Below are positions 58,417 through 64,000 of a stretch of 64,000 nucleotides of DNA, piece after piece (the first letter of the stretch is position 1; each line of letters starts with the position of its first letter). Below the pieces are notes generated by a model. That model was not told the DNA's origin, searched no databases, and saw nothing but the letters and a program-made list of their open reading frames with translations. Source of the stretch: Nonomuraea polychroma (GTDB lineage: Bacteria; Actinomycetota; Actinomycetes; Streptosporangiales; Streptosporangiaceae); contig NZ_SAUN01000001.1 of assembly GCF_004011505.1 (NCBI RefSeq), positions 6,289,501 through 6,353,500 on the forward strand, in the 5' to 3' direction. The position numbers and the translations under genes were made by a program.

Positions 58417-59145
58417 GTGACTGATGGAGAAACCGGCAGAGTGTTTCGGCTGGCTTACGTGCCCGGGGTGACACCCGCGAAATGGGTCAACATCTGGGCC
58501 GAGAGGATGCCCGGCGTGCCGGTTACCCTGGTCCCCGTTCCCGCCGCCGAGGTGGTGAGACTCCTGCGGGACGGCGGCGCCGACGCCGGATTCGTCAGGC
58601 TGCCGATCGATCGGGACGGGCTCAGCGTGATTCCTCTCTACGTGGAGACCACGGTGGTCGTGGTGCCCAAGGACCACGCGGTGGCCGCCGCCGACGAGGT
58701 GGACATCGCCGACTTGACCGACGACACGGTGTTCCGTCCTCTGGACGACACCATCGAGTGGACGGTCCGGCCCGGGCTTCCCGCGTTCACCCGCCCGGCC
58801 ACAACGGCGGAGGCCGTCGAGCTGGTAGCGGCCGGCACCGGGCTTCTCCTGGTTCCGCAGTCGCTGGCGCGCCTCCACCACCGCAGGGATCTCACTTACC
58901 GGCCGGTGCGGGACGCGCCGCAGTCTCAGGTCGCGCTGACCTGGCCCACGGACGCAACCACTGACCTGGTGGAAGATTTCATCGGCATCGTCCGCGGCCG
59001 GACAGTGAACAGCTCGCGGGGCCGTACCCCCGCCTCCCCCGCGGAGAAACCGGCACAGCGACAGGCACAAAAGCCCGCACAGAATCGCTCCGGCCGCCGG
59101 GCCGTGCCGGCCGGCCGCAAAAGGAAGGGCCACCGGCCTCGGTGA
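58417..59145 (+). CDS. LysR-type substrate-binding domain protein lacking a DNA-binding domain
   Basis: A 242-residue protein. Residues 10-200 match the periplasmic-binding-like effector domain of LysR regulators: FRLAYVPGVTPAKWVNIW, LLRDGGADAGFVRLPID, VVVVPKDHAVAA and ELVAAGTGLLLVPQSLARLHHR. The usual N-terminal helix-turn-helix is missing, and the tail is basic (GRRAVPAGRKRKGHRPR). The start is GTG. It is divergent from DUF5997, which may supply the missing DNA-binding function. Confidence 0.85.
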   Translation: MTDGETGRVFRLAYVPGVTPAKWVNIWAERMPGVPVTLVPVPAAEVVRLLRDGGADAGFVRLPIDRDGLSVIPLYVETTVVVVPKDHAVAAADEVDIADLTDDTVFRPLDDTIEWTVRPGLPAFTRPATTAEAVELVAAGTGLLLVPQSLARLHHRRDLTYRPVRDAPQSQVALTWPTDATTDLVEDFIGIVRGRTVNSSRGRTPASPAEKPAQRQAQKPAQNRSGRRAVPAGRKRKGHRPR

Positions 59146-59545
59146 CCTGCAGCCCGAACTCAGCCGGCACCTGAACCGGATAACTCCTGGCCAGAGAGTT
59201 GAAGGGTGACGAGTCGGCCTGTAGGCCTCGTCCTGTTCAAGGCGATTCGCTGACCTTGGGCTGATCCTTGATCTCGGCTCTGAGCTGCAGAAGTGCTTCT
59301 CAGCAGTTGCCAGTAGCTTTCGGCATCTTCCGCGCTGTGGCGGAACAGAGACGGAACAAGTCCTCCAACGAGAGGGTGATCACCTAGAGTCCAGGGATCT
59401 TAGGGCGGTCAGGCCGGTCAGGCGAGTCCTGATCCGTTCACACTTGTGCACCCTGCGTGGCTCACGGACTGGCTCCCGTTCGGGATGCCAGCCAATCGCG
59501 GGTGGTGAGGCGCAACGCATGGTGACCACCCATCCTGGTCGCCTC
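59146..59545. other. 400-base spacer with rnpB-like repeat and integrase-tail-like sequence
   Basis: The gap holds a 22-base exact copy of the rnpB 3' end (59206-59227), and at 59341-59358 a stretch (CGGAACAGAGACGGAACA) that matches the end of the integrase remnant at 60469-60486 at 17 of 18 positions. No complete gene was recognised. Confidence 0.6.
59206..59238 (+). repeat. Partial copy of the rnpB 3' end (copy B)
   Basis: Bases 59206-59227 are identical to 60531-60552, the last 22 bases of the rnpB locus read on the plus strand. Weaker similarity continues to 59238. Orientation is the same as at rnpB, 1.3 kb away. Confidence 0.85.
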
Positions 59546-60016
59546 TCAGTGCTGGGTGGAGGTCTGATTCGCGTCACGCCGGTAGGTGTAGAGGATGAGC
59601 CCCTTGTGGAACTTGCCCACCTTGTCGTACAGCGCGCGAGCCGGGGCGTCTTCCAACGTGTTCCAGTAGAGGCCTGGGAAGCCGTGCTCCTTGGCGTCCC
59701 GCGCCACCCACTCGATCACTGCCGTCGCGATACCCCGCCGCCGGACTTCCGGGTCCACGAACAAGTCCGCTAGATAGCATCTCCCGGAGTACCAAACACT
59801 GGCGTGGAACAGGTAGTGCGCGATGCCGACCATTTTGCCGTCCAGCCGGGCGGCGATCCCGCGTATCTGTTCGTCGTCGAGTAGGCGTCGCCAGGTCCGT
59901 TCGTAGTCGTCGTCGCTGCGTTCGACCTCGAAGTATGCGTCTTTACCACGGGCCAGCAATTCCCAGCAGGCGCGGTCGGATTCAGACAGGAAGTTGATCT
60001 CCAACATGGCGCCCAT
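59546..60016 (-). CDS. GNAT family N-acetyltransferase
   Basis: A 156-residue acetyltransferase. RGIAARLDGKMVGIAHYLFH covers the early strands, CYLADLFVDPEVRRRGIATAVIEWV is the acetyl-CoA-binding motif A (R/QxxGxG/A type: RRRGIA), and GLYWNTLEDAPARALYDKVGK ends the fold. The acceptor is unknown. It lies between an rnpB-like repeat and an integrase remnant, and its sequence is a little less GC-rich than the core genes, so it may be cargo of a former integrative element. Confidence 0.87.
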   Translation of the reverse strand: MGAMLEINFLSESDRACWELLARGKDAYFEVERSDDDYERTWRRLLDDEQIRGIAARLDGKMVGIAHYLFHASVWYSGRCYLADLFVDPEVRRRGIATAVIEWVARDAKEHGFPGLYWNTLEDAPARALYDKVGKFHKGLILYTYRRDANQTSTQH

Positions 60017-60287
60017 CCTGCCGTACGGTCAGGTCTGCGTTGGGCGCGCATCAGGAAGCCGGTCGCGCATATCAATAAATGTCACCAGAGCTTGCCTGCC
60101 GCAACGTCTGCCGTCGTCCCACCCGCAGGGATAGCGGGCCAGCCCCCGGGCCGCCCCGACCGCGCACCCGATGCCAGAGTCGTGATGGAGCATGGGCCGT
60201 CCTGCGGCTGGTCTGCTAGGGCTCGTCCTGGGGCGACGACAGGCGGGCAGGCTTCCACCGCAACCACTCCACCACCGCATCGCTCAG

Positions 60288-60497
60288 CGAAATCTGAGGC
60301 ACTTCTACGCCTCCGGGCTGATCAAGGCCAACCTCAACCCAAAGGTGATCCAAACTCGTCTCGGTCACGCCACCATCGCGGAGACAATGGACACCTACGG
60401 TCACCTTTTTCCGGACCAAGGCGATCTCGGACGCGGAGCGATTGACGCGCATCTACTTCCCAAGATCACGGAACAGGGACGGAACAGGAGATCTTAA
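60288..60497 (+). pseudogene. Tyrosine recombinase (integrase) remnant, C-terminal catalytic part
   Basis: About 69 residues at the end of an open frame match the C-terminal part of phage-type integrases: RNLRHFYASGLI contains the second catalytic Arg (the HxLR His is replaced by Arg), RLGHATIAETMDTYGHLFP has the His and the nucleophilic Tyr, and a short basic tail ends in TAA. Everything N-terminal is missing, and sequence upstream of 60288 does not continue the domain. The stop lies about 34 bases from the rnpB 3' end, which is where an integrase using that end as attachment site would be expected. Confidence 0.82.
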
Positions 60498-60503
60498 AGG
60501 GCG

Positions 60504-60529
60504 CTCCGCCCCTGGTCAAAGGGGCGGAG
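60504..60529 (-). terminator. Hairpin downstream of rnpB
   Basis: CTCCGCCCC/GGGGCGGAG form a 9-base stem with an 8-base loop, just past the rnpB 3' end on the minus strand. CGCCCTTTAA follows on that strand, a weak T-run. It probably terminates rnpB. Confidence 0.7.
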
Positions 60530-60532
60530 AGT

Positions 60533-60922
60533 GACGAGTCGGCCTGTAGGCCGGGTTCTGTCCTTCGTGTGAAGGGGCGACCATCCATCTAGGACCGCCG
60601 TTGCCGGCGGCCTCAAGCGGTCTACCCGCGCGGCTCGGGCGGGCCGCCCTCGAACGTCGCGCGCGGAACGCTCCGGAGAGCGTCCCTTCTTGACCTTGCT
60701 CCGGGTGGGGTTTACCTAGCCGCCCACGTCACCGTGGGCGCTGGTGGTCTCTTACACCACCCTTTCACCCTTACCTCCCGTGAACCGGGAGGCGGTCTGC
60801 TTTCTGTGGCACTGTCCCGCGGGTCACCCCGGGTCGGCGTTACCGACCACCCTGCCCTGTGGAGCCCGGACCTTCCTCGGCGAGCCCTCGCGGGCTCGAC
60901 GCGGTCGCCCGGCCGACTCGTC
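60533..60922 (-). ncRNA. rnpB: RNase P RNA (type A)
   Basis: The minus strand encodes the catalytic RNA of RNase P, which matures tRNA 5' ends. The ends GACGAGTCGGCC and GGCCGACTCGTC pair to form P1. Conserved region I is GAGGAAGGTCCGGGCTCCAC, followed by the GGTAACGCC and GGTGAAAGGGTG segments; conserved region V is ACAGAACCCGGCCTACA. The length of about 390 bases suits an actinobacterial type A RNA. Exact ends are approximate. The 143 bases up to the RNase H gene contain its promoter. Confidence 0.95.
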
Positions 60923-61020
60923 TGCAAAACCCTATCAAGTCTCAAGCTATTCCCAACCCAGCCGCAAGATCGACCCGCTGGAATGGGCACGTCATCGCCT
61001 GAGGGGGGCGATGCGCCGGC

Positions 61021-61057
61021 GGCCGTGCCGGGTGTCCTGGCGGAACCCGGCACGGCC
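61021..61057 (-). terminator. Terminator hairpin after the RNase H/phosphatase gene
   Basis: A perfect 13-base stem (GGCCGTGCCGGGT/ACCCGGCACGGCC) with an 11-base loop lies 9 bases past the stop codon on the minus strand. It should separate the operon from rnpB. Confidence 0.75.
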
Positions 61058-61065
61058 CCGACTTC

Positions 61066-62358
61066 TCAGCGCAGGTGCGAGGTGTCGTTGAAGGACTTCA
61101 CCACGGCCGGGCCGTCCGCGTAGTACTCGATCAGCGACAGGCACGCCAGGTCGAGGTGCATCCGGTAGAGCGACTCCAGCGGGGCCATGAGGGCGAGCCT
61201 CAGGAGCATCTTGATGGGGGTCACGTGCGAGACCGCCAGCACGGTCTTGCCCGCGTACTGCTCCACCAGCCGCTCCCCCGCCGCCTCGACGCGACGCGCG
61301 GTCGTGGCGAAGCTCTCGCCGCCGGGCGGGGCGGCGGCGGGGTCGGCGAGCCAGGCTGCGAGCTCGGCCGGCCAGCGGCGTTGTACCTCGGTGAACGTGT
61401 GGCCCTCCCAGGCGCCGAAGTCGGCCTCCCTGAGGTCGTCGGCCACCTCGACGTCGAGGCCGGTCCGCTCGGCGACGACGGCCGCGGTCTGGCGGGCGCG
61501 CTTGAGCGGGGAGGTGATGATCACATCCGGCCGGTACGGCTCCCGCGACAGCCGATCGGCGGCGGCCGACGCCTGGGCAAGGCCGTTGGGGGTGAGCTCG
61601 GGGTCGCCCAGGCCGGAGAACCGGCGTTCCAGGGACAGCTCCGTCTCACCGTGCCTGAGCAGGAGCAGCGAGGTGGCCACGCGGGTGGGTGGGGCCCAGC
61701 CGGTGCCGGTGGCCGCGCCGGTGCGTTTGACGCGCTGCTGGGCTGCGGCGATGGATGCGGCTGGTGCGGATATTCCGGAAATGTCGCCGGCGTCGAGGAG
61801 GTCCGTCTGGCGGGTCACCTGGGTGCGTGCCCGTTCCGGTGCGCGCGCCCCGCTCCCGAGGTCCGCGGCTCCGGCCGGGCCGCCCATCAGGTCGGCGGTG
61901 CCGCCGGCTGCCTCCGTGGTGCCGCCCGCCTTCCAGGTCAGGCCTTTGGCGGCGGCGTCCATCGCCTCATTGGCCAGGCGGTCGGCGTGCTTGTTGCGTT
62001 CGCGCGGGATCCAGGTCCACTCCGTCACCCGCAGCCGCCGGGCCAGCGCCGCCGCCTCCAGCGCGAGCGGGCGCAGCCCTTCGTTCTTGATTTTCCAGCG
62101 GCCCGCCATCTGCTCGATGACCAGCTTCGAGTCCATGCGCACGGCCACCGGGACGCCCTCGCCGCCGAGCCGGAGCACAGCCTGGAGGCCGGCGATCAGC
62201 CCGCGGTATTCGGCGACGTTGTTGGTGGTGACGCCGATCGCCTCCGCCGCCTCCGCCAGCACCTGACCGTCCGCGGCGTCCGTGACCACCGCGCCGTAGC
62301 CGGCCGGCCCGGGGTTGCCGCGCGAGCCGCCGTCCGCCTCGATGACGTACTGAGTCAC
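61066..62358 (-). CDS. Bifunctional RNase H / acid phosphatase (histidine phosphatase)
   Basis: A 430-residue fusion known from actinobacteria. Residues 1-135 form RNase HI (YVIEADGGSRGNPGPAGYG, NNVAEYRGL, VRMDSKLVIEQ, ADRLANEA), which cleaves RNA in RNA/DNA hybrids. A linker of about 90 residues leads to a histidine phosphatase domain (LLLLRHGETELSLERRFSG, TSPLKRARQTA, AVSHVTPIKM) related to CobC alpha-ribazole phosphatase. The GTG at 62358 overlaps the stop of the zinc-ribbon gene by 4 bases, so the upstream extension of the frame is not used. Confidence 0.93.
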   Translation of the reverse strand: MTQYVIEADGGSRGNPGPAGYGAVVTDAADGQVLAEAAEAIGVTTNNVAEYRGLIAGLQAVLRLGGEGVPVAVRMDSKLVIEQMAGRWKIKNEGLRPLALEAAALARRLRVTEWTWIPRERNKHADRLANEAMDAAAKGLTWKAGGTTEAAGGTADLMGGPAGAADLGSGARAPERARTQVTRQTDLLDAGDISGISAPAASIAAAQQRVKRTGAATGTGWAPPTRVATSLLLLRHGETELSLERRFSGLGDPELTPNGLAQASAAADRLSREPYRPDVIITSPLKRARQTAAVVAERTGLDVEVADDLREADFGAWEGHTFTEVQRRWPAELAAWLADPAAAPPGGESFATTARRVEAAGERLVEQYAGKTVLAVSHVTPIKMLLRLALMAPLESLYRMHLDLACLSLIEYYADGPAVVKSFNDTSHLR

Positions 62359-63095
62359 AGCCCGGACTCTGCCGTGCGTACGAGGATGCGGCGGCACTCG
62401 TCGCAGCGGAGCACCTCGTCGTGAGGGGCGGCCTTGATGCGATTCATCTCGGCGATGGACAGGGCCACCTTGCAGCCCTGGCACCGGCCGCCGCGCAGCA
62501 TGGCGGCGCCCACGCCGTATTGGGCCCTGAGCTTCTCGTAAAGCGCCAGCAGGTCGGCAGGGATCTCGCCGACGACGGCGGAGCGTCGGCCCTGGACCTC
62601 GGCCGCCTCCTTGTCGATCTCGTTGAGCGCGGCGTCACGCCGGCCCTCCGCGGCGGACACGACAGCGGCCACCTCGTCACGCTGCGCCACCAGGTCGGTC
62701 ACCTTGGTGTCCGCGGCCTCCCGGCGTTCCATGATCTCCAGGACGATCTCTTCCAGATCGCCCTGGCGCTTCTGCAGCGAGGCGATCTCGGACTGCAGGC
62801 TCGCCAGGTCGCGCGGCGAGGTCACGGCGCCGGAGTCGAGGCGCTTTTGGTCACGGTCGGCGCGTGTGCGCACCGCGTCCACGTCGCTCTCCGCCTTGGC
62901 CTGCTCGCGGGCCAGGTCGCTGGCCTCGGTCTGGGCCTCGATGACCTGCGTGGCCAGCCTGGCGTACTGCTTCGACCGCTCGTCGATCTCGGCCAGCTCG
63001 GGAAGGGTGCGGCGGCGGTGGGCCAGCCGATCAATCACGGAGTCCAGCTCTGCCAGGTCGAGCAGTCTCTTCTGGGCTTCAGGGGCTGCTTTCAT
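62355..63095 (-). CDS. Coiled-coil C4 zinc-ribbon protein
   Basis: A 246-residue protein. Residues 5-170 form a long antiparallel coiled coil (QKRLLDLAELDSVIDRLAHRR through to EIDKEAAEVQGRR), and the C-terminus has a zinc ribbon with CQGCK and CDECR. This is the widespread CT398/HP0958-like family; in Helicobacter a relative links flagellar export and mRNA, but here its role is unknown. The ATG at 63095 with AGAGGA upstream is preferred over TTG at 63116. It starts 2 bases after the Nif3-like stop. Confidence 0.9.
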   Translation of the reverse strand: MKAAPEAQKRLLDLAELDSVIDRLAHRRRTLPELAEIDERSKQYARLATQVIEAQTEASDLAREQAKAESDVDAVRTRADRDQKRLDSGAVTSPRDLASLQSEIASLQKRQGDLEEIVLEIMERREAADTKVTDLVAQRDEVAAVVSAAEGRRDAALNEIDKEAAEVQGRRSAVVGEIPADLLALYEKLRAQYGVGAAMLRGGRCQGCKVALSIAEMNRIKAAPHDEVLRCDECRRILVRTAESGL

Positions 63096-63097
63096 GA

Positions 63098-63898
63098 TCA
63101 ATATCCTCTTGTCCAAGCATCGGTGACCGTGGCGGAGACACGCGTTTCAACGGTAACGCCACTGGCGTGCAGGATGGACGCCGCGCTGTCCAGCCATGGC
63201 CACTCGGTGGCCCAGTGCGCGGCGTCGATCAGTGCCGGGCCGTCTGCCTCGATGAACTCGCTCGACGGGTGATGGCGCAGGTCGGCCGTGAGGAAGACGT
63301 CCACTCCGGCGGCCGCCGCCGTGCCGAGGAGCGAGTCGCCCGCCCCGCCGCTGACCGCCACGCGGCGTACCGGCCGGGACAGGTCGCCTGCCACGCGGAT
63401 CCCCCACGAGGTCCGCGGCAGCCCTTGGGCGGCCTGGGCCGCGAACTCGCCCAGCGTCGACGGCTCCGGCAACTCCCCGATGCGGCCCAGGCCACGCCAC
63501 GGGTCGTCGGCGAAGGGCTGGAGCGGCACCAGGTCGCCGGTCAGGCCGACGGCTCTGGCCAGCGCGTCCGACACGCCGGGATTGGCGACGTCGGCGTTGG
63601 TGTGGGCGGTGTAGAGGGCGACGTCGTTCTTGATCAGGCTGTGGACGAGCCGCCCCTTGGGGGTGGTCGCGGCCACGCTGGTGGTGCCGCGCAGGTAGAG
63701 AGGGTGGTGGGTGACGACCAGGTCGGCGCCCCACTCCAGGGCCTCATCGGCCACGGCCGCGACCGGGTCGACGGCGAACAACACCCGCCGCACCTTCTGG
63801 GCGGGGTCTCCACAGACCAGGCCGACCGCGTCCCACGACTCGGCCTGGGCGGGCGGGTAGGCCGCCTCGAGCACCTCGATCACGTCCGTCAACGTCAC
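63098..63898 (-). CDS. Nif3-like dinuclear metal centre protein
   Basis: About 266 residues of the NIF3/YbgI family, which forms toroidal hexamers with two metal ions per subunit. Conserved parts are ESWDAVGLVCGDP, GADLVVTHHPLYLRG (metal His pair), YTAHTNADVA, RRVAVSGGAGDSLL, and DLRHHPSSEFIEADGPALIDAAHWATEWPWL (metal His and Glu). A hydrolase role on cyclic or folate-like substrates has been proposed for relatives. The GTG at 63898 follows AGGTGG by 5 bases; GTG at 63907 is an alternative. It heads the zinc-ribbon/RNase H operon. Confidence 0.9.
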   Translation of the reverse strand: MTLTDVIEVLEAAYPPAQAESWDAVGLVCGDPAQKVRRVLFAVDPVAAVADEALEWGADLVVTHHPLYLRGTTSVAATTPKGRLVHSLIKNDVALYTAHTNADVANPGVSDALARAVGLTGDLVPLQPFADDPWRGLGRIGELPEPSTLGEFAAQAAQGLPRTSWGIRVAGDLSRPVRRVAVSGGAGDSLLGTAAAAGVDVFLTADLRHHPSSEFIEADGPALIDAAHWATEWPWLDSAASILHASGVTVETRVSATVTDAWTRGY

Positions 63899-64000
63899 AG
63901 CAGCCACCTGCGAAGACTATCGGCACGCGGGAGGGGTTCGCGGGGCTCTGGAAGGGGTGTCGCCGGTACGGGGGTTCGGCGTACTGTAAGTGGATCCTGA

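Noticed and set aside
60017..60287. N-terminal part of the integrase upstream of the remnant
   Set aside because: Translations in all frames lack the core-binding domain and the first catalytic Arg region, so the remnant seems truly truncated.
1..64000. tRNA, rRNA or riboswitch genes
   Set aside because: No cloverleaf, rRNA segment or known riboswitch core was recognised by eye. A covariance-model scan would be decisive.

Overview
The window comes from the chromosome of a high-GC actinomycete. GTG and TTG starts are common, and several genes are actinobacterial hallmarks: sepH, the dut/DUF3710/OB-fold/DUF3159 block, DUF4193, a type A RNase P RNA, an RNase H-phosphatase fusion, and a ferrochelatase with C-terminal cysteines. 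The gene content fits Streptosporangiaceae (Nonomuraea-like) best, but that placement is inference without a search.

Layout. 1-6.8 kb: the tail of a LuxR-type response regulator, a TRAM/Fe-S RNA methyltransferase, a membrane-anchored alpha/beta hydrolase, and a potassium locus (KimA-like permease divergent from two TrkA/RCK proteins). 6.8-10.2 kb: an SDR protein and a DUF998/YCII/ECF42-type sigma factor set. 10.3-16.4 kb: DUF3159, OB-fold, DUF3710, dut and a PaaI-type thioesterase, then AI-2E and MFS transporters and a small winged-helix regulator. 16.4-20.7 kb: valS, DUF4235 and otsA. 20.7-27.0 kb: an aromatic or phenylacetate module with FAD monooxygenase, MBL-fold protein and paaN on one strand, and a paaI stump, paaK and a TetR regulator on the other; a TetR-type palindrome lies between them. 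27-30.4 kb: EcsC-like protein, DUF4193 and a CutS/CutR-like two-component system. 30.6-32.4 kb: a 54-residue gene with a complete IS4-family element at its stop codon. 32.4-37.6 kb: inositol monophosphatase, S9 peptidase, ferrochelatase and a lytic transglycosylase. 37.6-44.5 kb: MFS, polysaccharide deacetylase, alditol-oxidase-like flavoenzyme, a shrunken subtilase and sepH. 44.7-54.5 kb: two PH-domain membrane proteins, a YbhB-type lipoprotein, a disordered repeat protein, a SulP-carbonic anhydrase fusion, an epimerase-like protein and a beta-lactamase-fold serine hydrolase. 54.5-57.7 kb: a molybdate operon with its regulator first. 57.7-60.9 kb: a scarred region next to rnpB with two extra partial copies of the rnpB 3' end, an integrase remnant and a GNAT gene. 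60.9-64 kb: an RNase H/phosphatase, zinc-ribbon and Nif3-like operon.

Most of the window is ordinary core chromosome. The most unusual parts are the rnpB 3'-end repeats beside a tyrosine-recombinase remnant (a probable integration hotspot), the IS4 insertion whose target duplication contains a gene's stop codon, the paaI stump, the degenerate subtilase, an SDR with Phe at the catalytic Tyr position, and several 33-bp-period repeats. No CRISPR array, tRNA gene, rRNA gene or prophage structural gene was seen.
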